NCBI GenBank assembly: GCA_029907315.1
Contig: JARYME010000006.1
Span: 1 to 52,368, forward strand
DNA: 52,368 nucleotides
Source of the DNA: Armatimonadota bacterium
GTDB lineage: Bacteria; Armatimonadota; UBA5829
Reading direction: 5' to 3'
Part shown: piece by piece, positions 45,042 through 52,368 of the stretch
How positions within the stretch are numbered: position 1 is the first letter of the stretch
How the letters are laid out: each line of letters opens with the position of its first letter
Notes under the pieces: model-generated
What the model saw: the letters and a program-made list of their open reading frames with translations, nothing else
The model's database searches: none
What the model was told of the DNA's origin: nothing
Position numbers and translations under genes: made by a program

Positions 45042-45061
45042 GAACGCGTTTTTTTGCGTTC
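45042..45061 (+). promoter_or_regulatory. Hairpin GAACGC-GTTTTTTT-GCGTTC between rpmJ and rpsM
   Basis: Perfect 6-bp stem with T7 in the loop. Confidence 0.45.
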
Positions 45062-45103
45062 AAGAGCATACTATTGCTGATCGTGAATGGAGGGTAAAAC
45101 AGC

Positions 45104-45478
45104 TTGGCAAGAATAGCGGGTGTAGACCTCCCCAGAGACAAGAAGGTTGAGTATGCGCTCACCTACATCTATGGGATAGGGCTTTCGAGCGCCAAGAAGA
45201 TAGTGGCAGCCGCCGGTGTGGATCCCAACAAGAGAATGCGGGATCTGACTGAGGCCGAAATATCGGAACTCAGGAAGCAGATTGAGGGGAACTACACGGT
45301 GGAGGGTGACTTGCGCCGCGAGTATGCGATGGCTATCCGGAGGCTTATGGAAATCGGATGCTATCGCGGGCTGCGGCATCGCCGTGGCTTGCCGGTTCGC
45401 GGACAGAGGACCAAAACCAATGCGCGCACGCGCAAGGGTCCTCGGAGAACCGTCGGTGTCAGGCGCAAGAAGTCCTAG
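45104..45478 (+). CDS. rpsM: 30S ribosomal protein S13 (TTG start)
   Basis: [50 protein letters not shown]. Confidence 0.98.
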   Translation: MARIAGVDLPRDKKVEYALTYIYGIGLSSAKKIVAAAGVDPNKRMRDLTEAEISELRKQIEGNYTVEGDLRREYAMAIRRLMEIGCYRGLRHRRGLPVRGQRTKTNARTRKGPRRTVGVRRKKS

Positions 45479-45499
45479 CGTGTAGAAAGGAGGCCATAG

Positions 45500-45901
45500 A
45501 TGGTGAGAAAGGCGTCAACCTCGTCGACGCGAGGCAAAGTCCAGGAAAAGAAGAACATAGTCGAGGGTATTGCTCACATCAAGAGCACGTTCAATAACAC
45601 TATTGTGTCCATAACTGATGTCAACGGCAATGTCATATCATGGGCGAGTGCCGGCACGGTGGGGTTCAAAGGTACAAAGAAGAGTACCCCGTTTGCCGCG
45701 CAGCTCGCAGCGGAGGCAGCCGCCCGTAAAGCGATGGAGCACGGCATGAAGCGCGTGGCTGTGCATGTCAAGGGACCGGGTGCAGGTCGGGAAACGGCGA
45801 TAAGATCACTGCAAGCTGTAGGACTTGATATCACTTTGATTAAGGACTGTACGCCGATCCCGCACAATGGCTGTCGGCCGCCGAAAAGAAGAAGAGTCTA
45901 A
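45500..45901 (+). CDS. rpsK: 30S ribosomal protein S11
   Basis: [46 protein letters not shown]. Confidence 0.98.
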   Translation: MVRKASTSSTRGKVQEKKNIVEGIAHIKSTFNNTIVSITDVNGNVISWASAGTVGFKGTKKSTPFAAQLAAEAAARKAMEHGMKRVAVHVKGPGAGRETAIRSLQAVGLDITLIKDCTPIPHNGCRPPKRRRV

Positions 45902-45947
45902 TTCCGAATCCAAAGCAAGGCCAGTTTTCTAGGAGACGAGTAGAAAT

Positions 45948-46580
45948 ATGGGATCATTAGCTACCCCGGTCTGTAGAATGTGCAGGCGCGAAGGCGTTAA
46001 GCTGTATCTGAAGGGCGAGAAATGCTACTCGCGAAAATGTCCCTTCGAGAAGCGGCCGTATCCGCCTGGGCAGCACGGCCAACTTCGGATGCAGCGAAAG
46101 CTGTCGGACTATGCTGTGCAGCTTCGCGAGAAGCAAAAGATGCGCAGAATCTACGGTATCCGGGAGCGCCAATTTAGGCGATACGTGAAGGAAGCCATCA
46201 GGCGTCCCGGCGTAACCGGTGAGAATCTGCTTCAGCTTCTTGAGATGCGGTTGGACAATGTGGTGTATCGCTTGGGACTGAGTTCCTCAAGGGCGCAGGC
46301 TCGGCAGTTTGTGTCGCACGGCCATATTCTTGTCAATGGAAAGAAGGTCAACATACCTTCTTTCCAGCTGCGCCCTGGCGACACGGTCGAAGTCGCGGAA
46401 AAAGCGAGAAGTATACCGCCGCTTGTTGCCGCTGTGGAAGCGGCAGGTGGCAGAGCTCTGCCTTCGTGGCTTGAGTTTGATGCCAACGAAATGCGCGGTA
46501 GGGTGCTCTCAGTACCAACCAGAGACGAGATCGATACCGACGTTCAGGAATCACTGATAGTCGAATTCTATTCAAGATAA
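45948..46580 (+). CDS. rpsD: 30S ribosomal protein S4 (zinc type)
   Basis: [37 protein letters not shown]4 RNA-binding domain. Confidence 0.97.
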   Translation: MGSLATPVCRMCRREGVKLYLKGEKCYSRKCPFEKRPYPPGQHGQLRMQRKLSDYAVQLREKQKMRRIYGIRERQFRRYVKEAIRRPGVTGENLLQLLEMRLDNVVYRLGLSSSRAQARQFVSHGHILVNGKKVNIPSFQLRPGDTVEVAEKARSIPPLVAAVEAAGGRALPSWLEFDANEMRGRVLSVPTRDEIDTDVQESLIVEFYSR

Positions 46581-46596
46581 ACGGAGGCGACGGATC

Positions 46597-47700
46597 ATGG
46601 AGATGGTAACGCCGCGAATCGAGATTCTGGAGGACGGCGCAGTTTACGGAAAGTTCGTCGCCGAGCCGCTGGAACAGGGATTCGGCTATACCATTGGCAA
46701 TGCTTTGAGGAGGGTTCTTCTTTCCTCAATTCCTGGTGCAGCGATCACTACTGTAAAGATCGATGGTGTGCTGCACGAATTCTCAACAATTCCGGGCGTG
46801 CGCGAGGATACGACTGAACTGATACTCAACTTGCGTGAAGTATTCGTCCGATTGGATTTGGACGGTACTGAACAGTCCGGACCAGTAATAATAAGACTGG
46901 ACGTCCATGGTCCCGGTGAGGTCACAGGTGCTGATATTCAGACCCCACCGGAGGTTACGATAGTCAATCCCGAAGTTCACATAGCTACTCTCGACGACGA
47001 GACTGCTACATTGAGAGCAGAAATGACCGTCGAACGCGGCAAGGGGTACGTGCTTCCTGACAGACAAAAGAAGGCGCAGCTTCCGATCGGTGTTATTCCA
47101 GTCGGAGCGGTGTTCACGCCTGTGCGGAAGGTCAGCTACACAGTGGATCCTACGCGGGTTGGACACAGAACGGATTACGACAGGCTCATTCTGGAAGTGA
47201 CAACCAACGGTACGATCTCGCCCAGCGAGGCCGTGAGTGAGGCTGCGCGGATACTGGACGAGCAGATCAGACTGTTCTTTGACTTTGCTGGGCGACCTAG
47301 AAGCGCCGTCGGTGAACTGGGTCGCGGTGGCAAGAGTGCTCTTCCCAGTCCGCCTAACGCGCGGATCGAGGAGCTTGATTTCTCAGTTAGGACCTATAAC
47401 TGCTTGAAGAAAGCCAATATTCTGACTATTCAAGATTTGGTGCAGCTTAGCGAGGCGGACCTGCTGAACATCAGGAACTTCGGTAGGAAGTCACTAATGG
47501 AGGTGAAAGAGAAACTCGCGTCGCTGAACCTTTCACTCCGAGAATCAGGTGAAGCAAAGCCGAACGCTGCTGCGCCGACGGAAGAACAGGTTCAAACGGA
47601 GCAAGAAACCGGCGAAAGTGAGCCGGATGAGGCGACAGAGGACACCGAAAACTCGGAAGCCTTGGCAGGTGAAGAAGGGTCTGAGGATACAGGACAATAG
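46597..47700 (+). CDS. rpoA: DNA-directed RNA polymerase alpha subunit with acidic C-terminal tail
   Basis: AVYGKFVAEPLEQGFGYTIGNALRRVLLSSIPGAAIT; alpha-CTD LNIRNFGRKSLMEVKEKL. Confidence 0.98.
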   Translation: MEMVTPRIEILEDGAVYGKFVAEPLEQGFGYTIGNALRRVLLSSIPGAAITTVKIDGVLHEFSTIPGVREDTTELILNLREVFVRLDLDGTEQSGPVIIRLDVHGPGEVTGADIQTPPEVTIVNPEVHIATLDDETATLRAEMTVERGKGYVLPDRQKKAQLPIGVIPVGAVFTPVRKVSYTVDPTRVGHRTDYDRLILEVTTNGTISPSEAVSEAARILDEQIRLFFDFAGRPRSAVGELGRGGKSALPSPPNARIEELDFSVRTYNCLKKANILTIQDLVQLSEADLLNIRNFGRKSLMEVKEKLASLNLSLRESGEAKPNAAAPTEEQVQTEQETGESEPDEATEDTENSEALAGEEGSEDTGQ

Positions 47701-47715
47701 TGAGGGATTTGACGA

Positions 47716-48144
47716 ATGCGACATCGTGTTGCTGGTAGAAAACTGGACTTGCCTACCGATCAGCGGATGGCGCTGCTGAAGGGTATAGTGCGGTCCTTGA
47801 TAATGTACGAACACGTGGAGACGACGGAGCCGCGGGCAAAAGAGGCTAAAGCTATCGCCGAGAAACTGATTTCCTTGGCGAAGAAGAATACGCTGGAGGC
47901 AAGAAGACAAGCCCGCAGGCTTCTTCCGCCGCCGCGTGTTTCTCGCAGCTTGTTGAGCTTGAGGGGCAAGGCCCAGAGCGAGGCGAGGAAATCGCTAGCC
48001 GCGCAGGATCCTGTTAAAAGGCTGTTTGACGAGGTTGCCCCGAAGTTTGCTGACAAGGGAAGTGGTTTCGTGCGGATTACCAAGATAGGTTTCCGCCGCG
48101 GCGATGGGGCTCCTCTTGTTAAGATGGAGTTGGCGTACGACTAG
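47716..48144 (+). CDS. rplQ: 50S ribosomal protein L17
   Basis: MRHRVAGRKLDLPTDQRMALLKGIVRSLIMYEHVETTEPRAKEAK. Confidence 0.96.
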   Translation: MRHRVAGRKLDLPTDQRMALLKGIVRSLIMYEHVETTEPRAKEAKAIAEKLISLAKKNTLEARRQARRLLPPPRVSRSLLSLRGKAQSEARKSLAAQDPVKRLFDEVAPKFADKGSGFVRITKIGFRRGDGAPLVKMELAYD

Positions 48145-48191
48145 GATTGCCCGTTCCATTCTGAGCTTTTGGAGAGCTGCAGCAGGTTGCT

Positions 48192-48929
48192 TTGCGCAAC
48201 ATCAAAGTAATTCTTGAATACGACGGCACGGATTTTTACGGATTTCAGTATCAGCCTGGAGTGCCGACAATCCAAGGTGAATTGGAGAAAGCGCTCTCCA
48301 AGATTTTCAAGGAGCGGATTACCGTATATGGTTCCGGGCGAACCGATGCAGGGGTTCATGCTCTGGGTCAGGTAATAAACTTCCGGTCGCATGGAACGAT
48401 ACCTATTGACCGGGTGTGTGTTGCGATGAATTCGCTGCTGCCGCCGTCGATAGCGGCGATCTCCGCGTGTGAGGTTGATGAGCACTTCCACGCGCGGTAT
48501 TCGGCGAAATCTCGTCTCTACAGATATGTTATTCTTAATAGGAGTGTGCGCAGCGCGATCCAAGGGCGATTCTGTTGGCACGTTCCTCAGCAGTTGGATT
48601 TGTTGGCGATGAGCGAAGCCGCTCAGTGTCTGGTCGGAGTGCATGATTTTGCGGCGTTTGCGGCCGCGGATCGCGATGAGAAGGATTCGAGCGTGAGGAA
48701 CGTTATGCATGTGTCCCTGGAACGGCAGGGAGACAATGTAATCTTCGACATTAGAGCGAATGCCTTTCTGCGGTCGATGGTTAGAAGTATCGTGGGAACG
48801 CTCGTCGAGATCGGGGTAGGGAAGAGAAGCGTATCTGAGATGCGCGAAATACTGGAATCTCGTGACCGCAGGGCGGCCGGCAAAACGGCTCCGCCGCAAG
48901 GACTCTTTCTCGTAGAGGTTGAATACTGA
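48192..48929 (+). CDS. truA: tRNA pseudouridine synthase A
   Basis: [47 protein letters not shown]. Confidence 0.97.
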   Translation: MRNIKVILEYDGTDFYGFQYQPGVPTIQGELEKALSKIFKERITVYGSGRTDAGVHALGQVINFRSHGTIPIDRVCVAMNSLLPPSIAAISACEVDEHFHARYSAKSRLYRYVILNRSVRSAIQGRFCWHVPQQLDLLAMSEAAQCLVGVHDFAAFAAADRDEKDSSVRNVMHVSLERQGDNVIFDIRANAFLRSMVRSIVGTLVEIGVGKRSVSEMREILESRDRRAAGKTAPPQGLFLVEVEY

Positions 48930-49360
48930 TGAAGACGTATTTTGCTAGGAAGGAAGACGTCACCAGAAAATGGTACGTAGTTGATGCCACCGGCGTGCCG
49001 TTGGGTAGGCTGGCTGCGGAGGTCGCCAAGATCCTTCGTGGAAAGCACAAGCCTATTTTCACGCCGCACGTCGACTGCGGTGACCACGTAATAATAGTCA
49101 ATGCCGATAAGTGTGTGCTTACTGGACACAAGTCGGAAGAGATACTTTATTGGCACTCCGGTTATCCCGGCGGGCTCAAGAGCATATCTCGCGGCAAACT
49201 GATGGCTGTCTCGCCCGTGAAAGCTGTGCGAAGGGCTGTGAAGGGCATGCTGCCTCATAATCGGCTTGGTGATGCTATGATCAAGAAGCTCAAGATATAC
49301 GCTGGTCCGGAGCACAAGCATCAGGCTCAAAAGCCTGAGGAGCTCAAGCTCAATATATGA
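48929..49360 (+). CDS. rplM: 50S ribosomal protein L13
   Basis: [46 protein letters not shown]. Confidence 0.98.
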   Translation: MKTYFARKEDVTRKWYVVDATGVPLGRLAAEVAKILRGKHKPIFTPHVDCGDHVIIVNADKCVLTGHKSEEILYWHSGYPGGLKSISRGKLMAVSPVKAVRRAVKGMLPHNRLGDAMIKKLKIYAGPEHKHQAQKPEELKLNI

Positions 49361-49396
49361 TCAATTTCTGATACCTAGAGCAAGTCGGAGGACGAT

Positions 49397-49792
49397 TTGG
49401 AAGAAGTCGCTAGATACTACGGAACAGGGCATAGGAAAACCGCTGTAGCCAAGGTATGGCTGGTTCCGGGTCAGGGCAACGTCACGATAAACGGCGTTCC
49501 GATGAGCGAGTACCTGGGCCGCAAGTCATTGGAATTGCAGGTGCTCCAGCCGTTGGAAGCCGTGGGCGCACTGGGTGCGTACGACGTGATAGCTGATGTC
49601 AGGGGCGGAGGCATAGCAGGGCAAGCTGGAGCCATCCGTCACGGGATTGCAAAGGCTTTGCTGCAGGTGAGCCCCGAAATGCGCACACCGCTTAGGCGCC
49701 AAGGTTTCCTTACCAGAGATCCGAGAGTTAAGGAACGAAAGAAATACGGGCGCAAGAGAGCAAGAAGAGGATTCCAGTTCTCGAAGCGCTAA
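49397..49792 (+). CDS. rpsI: 30S ribosomal protein S9 (TTG start)
   Basis: [34 protein letters not shown]-terminal [20 protein letters not shown]. Confidence 0.98.
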   Translation: MEEVARYYGTGHRKTAVAKVWLVPGQGNVTINGVPMSEYLGRKSLELQVLQPLEAVGALGAYDVIADVRGGGIAGQAGAIRHGIAKALLQVSPEMRTPLRRQGFLTRDPRVKERKKYGRKRARRGFQFSKR

Positions 49793-49820
49793 ATCGAGAT
49801 CGTATGTTCAGCCAACTTGG

Positions 49821-49862
49821 GCCGGCTTGGTGAGAGATTGTGCCGAGCCGGCTCTGTTTTTT
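49821..49862 (+). terminator. Intrinsic terminator after rpsI (end of translation supercluster)
   Basis: GCCGGCTTGG (49821-49830)/CCGAGCCGGC (49843-49852), then TCTGTTTTTT. Confidence 0.85.
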
Positions 49863-49931
49863 GCAATCCGTGCAACGAAGGGGAGGTCCACGGCACTTTA
49901 CCGGAGAAGGTTAAGATGTCCGACTAAAAAG

Positions 49932-50107
49932 AGCGGTGATAGGTAATGGCTGCACCGCTGGACTGTCAAATGTTCAGCGACAGCGCTCACCGGGGGATCG
50001 TAAAGGTCCGTCGTCTACTCCGCGGCCTCGCCATAGTGTGAGGGTCGGACGCGGAGCCAGCCAACGCAGAGGAGTTCGGGGCAACTTCGATTCTCGCGTG
50101 CTGGCTC
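49932..50107 (+). ncRNA. Candidate structured RNA / rluD leader in the rpsI-rluD gap
   Basis: AGCGGTG/CACCGCT, competing CGCTGGAC/GTTCAGCG, CTGTC/GACAG, CTCCGCG/CGCGGAG (with inner CCTC/GAGG), GAGCCAGC/GCTGGCTC (with inner GGAGTT/AACTTC). Confidence 0.4.
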
Positions 50108-50174
50108 TCTTGCTCGCACGGATGCGTCTTTGTGATCTACAGGTATTCTTGGCGCGGCACCGAGTCACCTTAGC

Positions 50175-51161
50175 ATGGCGACCACACGTGAACTGATGGT
50201 CGATGATGGTAGTGAAGAGCGGCTCGACGTCTACCTAGCCAATAGACTGGGAGATCTCTCGCGTTCAACCGTCCAGAAGCTTATCGAGAAAGGCAGCGTT
50301 CTTGTTAACGGACGAACAGTCCGGTCGAGCTACAAAGTTCAATCGGGCGACCGAATAAGTGTTTATGTGCCCGATGCCGAACCGAGCCATCTTGCCCCCG
50401 AGCAAATTCCCCTCGAAATAGTCTACGAGGACCGAGATCTGATTGTCGTAAACAAACCTCGCGGAATGACCGTGCATCCAGCCCCGGGATCTGCGCACGG
50501 AACACTTGTGAATGCTGTTCTCGCTCACTGCGAGCAGCTTTCAGGTGTCGGAGGAGAGGAAAGGCCTGGTATAGTACACCGGCTCGACAAAGACACCTCA
50601 GGACTATTAGTTATTGCCAAGACTGATGCTGCTCATCATGATCTTCAGCGTCAAATTCAGAGTCGGACGGCTGAACGACGTTACTTGGCGTTGGTATGGG
50701 GTGAACCGAGTTTTAATAAAGCTGTGGTTGACGCACCTATTGGCAGGCATCCTACCGATAGGCAGCGCATGGCAGTCATAAAGAATACTGATAGATACAC
50801 TGCGCGCGAGGCAGTCACGCACCTGGCGGTCCGTAAGCGCTTTCGAGGCTTTACCCTCTTGGAGGCAAAACTGGACACGGGTCGTACGCATCAGATACGC
50901 GTACATTGTTCTTTCATAGGGTATCCTGTAGTAGGAGATTCAGTATACGGTGCCAAAGACAGGAAACCGCCTGCGGATTATACCAAGCAAGAACAAATCG
51001 AGTTGGCTGGCTTGATAGATGCCTTGAACGGCCAGGCGCTGCACGCTTACCAACTTTGCTTTGACCATCCTGCCACGGGCGAGAGAATGTGTTTCGAGGT
51101 GCCGCCACCACGAGAAATGGCTGTTCTGATCGAATGGCTGGAGAAGCATTCAAACAGGTAA
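50175..51161 (+). CDS. rluD: RluD/RluA-family pseudouridine synthase (S4 + synthase domain)
   Basis: LVNGRTVRSSYKVQSGDRISV; GIVHRLDKDTSGLLVIAKT; TGRTHQIRVHCSFIGYPVVGDSVYG. Confidence 0.94.
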   Translation: MATTRELMVDDGSEERLDVYLANRLGDLSRSTVQKLIEKGSVLVNGRTVRSSYKVQSGDRISVYVPDAEPSHLAPEQIPLEIVYEDRDLIVVNKPRGMTVHPAPGSAHGTLVNAVLAHCEQLSGVGGEERPGIVHRLDKDTSGLLVIAKTDAAHHDLQRQIQSRTAERRYLALVWGEPSFNKAVVDAPIGRHPTDRQRMAVIKNTDRYTAREAVTHLAVRKRFRGFTLLEAKLDTGRTHQIRVHCSFIGYPVVGDSVYGAKDRKPPADYTKQEQIELAGLIDALNGQALHAYQLCFDHPATGERMCFEVPPPREMAVLIEWLEKHSNR

Positions 51162-51373
51162 AAGTAGGCGACGTTGTCGAAATGCGCAAACCTCATGCCT
51201 GCGGCTCATCAGATTGGTTGGTGATTCGTGTCGGGGCTGACATTGGCATAAGGTGCGTTGGATGCGGCAGGCGTGTTCTGTTGAGCCCCGCGGATTTTCG
51301 GAGGCACATGAAGCCTTCATCTCAACACCGATCGGTTGGCACACAGCAAATCGATGACAGCGAGTTGATCTAA
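51134..51373 (+). CDS. DUF951-family protein
   Basis: VKVGDVVEMRKPHACGSSDWLVIRVGADIGIRCVGCGRRVLLSPADFRRHMK. Start trimmed from 51089. Confidence 0.85.
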   Translation: MAGEAFKQVKVGDVVEMRKPHACGSSDWLVIRVGADIGIRCVGCGRRVLLSPADFRRHMKPSSQHRSVGTQQIDDSELI

Positions 51374-51374
51374 G

Positions 51375-52100
51375 ATGTCACGATTCTTTTGTGGTGCTTG
51401 TGGTTGGAACTATTGGCATTGGCGTGGGGTGTTTTATCCTGAGGAACTGCGGACCTGGGATTGGTTGGGGTACTACGCGCAGTTCTTTGATACGGTGGAG
51501 ATCAATGCCTCGTTCTATCGGTTGCCTGAACGCAAAACCTTCGAACGGTGGCGCAAAGCTACGCCGGACGGTTTTGTGTTTGCTGTCAAAGCAAGCCGAT
51601 ACCTGACGCATGTTAAGAAGCTTGTTGATCCGGAAGAGCCTCTACAACGGTTGTTGGAGCATTCGGAGGGACTCGGTGAAAAACGAGGGCCTATATTGTT
51701 CCAGTTCCCTCCTAGTTGGGAGATCGACTTGGATCGCCTTGAGCAGTTTCTTAGGATCTTGCCCCCGGGACTCCGTACAGCTTTTGAATTTCGCAACAGC
51801 ACGTGGCATACCGAAGAACTATGGGACTTGCTTTCACGTTATGGCGCTGCCTACTGCATGATGGATTCTCCTGGACTGCCTCTACACATTCGGCGGACTG
51901 CAGACTTTGCTTATTTGCGCATGCATTCTGGTGGCGAAGAACAGCGAGGCAATTATACTGACGAAGCTCTAGCAGTATGGGCAGAAAGAATCCGTCGAAT
52001 GCTCGAAGATGGGGATTTCTATGTATATTTCAACAACGATATCCACGGCTACGCTGTCCAGAATGCCCTGACACTGCGCAAAATGGTCCTAGGAGAATAA
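51375..52100 (+). CDS. DUF72-family protein
   Basis: FFCGACGWNYWHWRGVFYPEELRTWDWLGYYAQFFDTVEINASFYRLP; YVYFNNDIHGYAVQNALTLRKMV. Confidence 0.95.
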   Translation: MSRFFCGACGWNYWHWRGVFYPEELRTWDWLGYYAQFFDTVEINASFYRLPERKTFERWRKATPDGFVFAVKASRYLTHVKKLVDPEEPLQRLLEHSEGLGEKRGPILFQFPPSWEIDLDRLEQFLRILPPGLRTAFEFRNSTWHTEELWDLLSRYGAAYCMMDSPGLPLHIRRTADFAYLRMHSGGEEQRGNYTDEALAVWAERIRRMLEDGDFYVYFNNDIHGYAVQNALTLRKMVLGE

Positions 52101-52299
52101 AGACTCGCTTGGTCAAGAGATACGAAACTGCGGAAGTTCTTTCAGGGTATAGTATTGCGCAGCAATTCTCGAGTACAAGCTGGTTTATCCTGGCCTGGAC
52201 TTGACTTTGACGACTGCGGGTAGTGGCTCGGACGCGAACAGCTGCTGTTTCGTCTGTTCTTCTGCCGGTGGTATACTAGAGTCTGAGGAGGTGGCAGCC

Positions 52300-52368
52300 T
52301 TGAAGTGTGGTTCGGATATTCCTGAGCAGACGCGACAGTGTCCCAAGTGTGGGACGATTAATGAGTTT
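52300..52368 (+). CDS. N-terminal fragment of a zinc-ribbon protein (truncated by window end)
   Basis: TTG start 7 nt after GAGGAGGT; LKCGSDIPEQTRQCPKCGTINEF. Confidence 0.45.
   Translation, partial: MKCGSDIPEQTRQCPKCGTINEF

Noticed and set aside
49936-50196. 86-aa ORF between rpsI and rluD
   Set aside because: Arg-rich composition, overlaps the rluD start, no recognisable family; more consistent with a non-coding structured region.

Overview
The window is mostly a bacterial housekeeping region and carries one nearly complete translation supercluster. I infer a diderm with ~53% GC, possibly Armatimonadota-like; no database search was possible. The left part (1-15 kb) has sugar-nucleotide and cell-surface genes on the minus strand (PfkB kinase fragment, WecG-type glycosyltransferase, ahcY, NDP-sugar pyrophosphorylase, DegT aminotransferase). 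These are followed by D-lyxose isomerase-like, PIG-L deacetylase, ftsY, GT2, Glu/Leu dehydrogenase, an Ig-like secreted protein split by an in-frame TAG, nitroreductase, an LptD-like protein and a CPA2 antiporter. The middle (15-25 kb) has GH130, rpsO-pnp, an M16 protease, dapB-asd-RNase J and ychF. From 25.3 to 49.8 kb runs rpsL-rpsG-fusA-tuf-S10-spc-alpha-truA-rplM-rpsI, followed by rluD, DUF951 and DUF72. No CRISPR array, transposase, rRNA or convincing tRNA was seen. The observations most worth a second look are: (1) promoter, short leader and strong intrinsic terminator placed before rpsL and before gdhA (candidate attenuators or sRNAs); (2) a dense multi-stem element in the 197-nt rpsG-fusA gap; (3) another dense multi-stem, possibly switch-like region in the 382-nt rpsI-rluD gap; (4) an EF-G paralog inserted in the spc operon between rplE and rpsN with altered GTPase motifs; (5) an in-frame amber stop joining two halves of what looks like one secreted protein; (6) a sharp synonymous-codon discontinuity at the 3' end of tuf. 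All RNA structures were found by eye and need folding and covariation tests.
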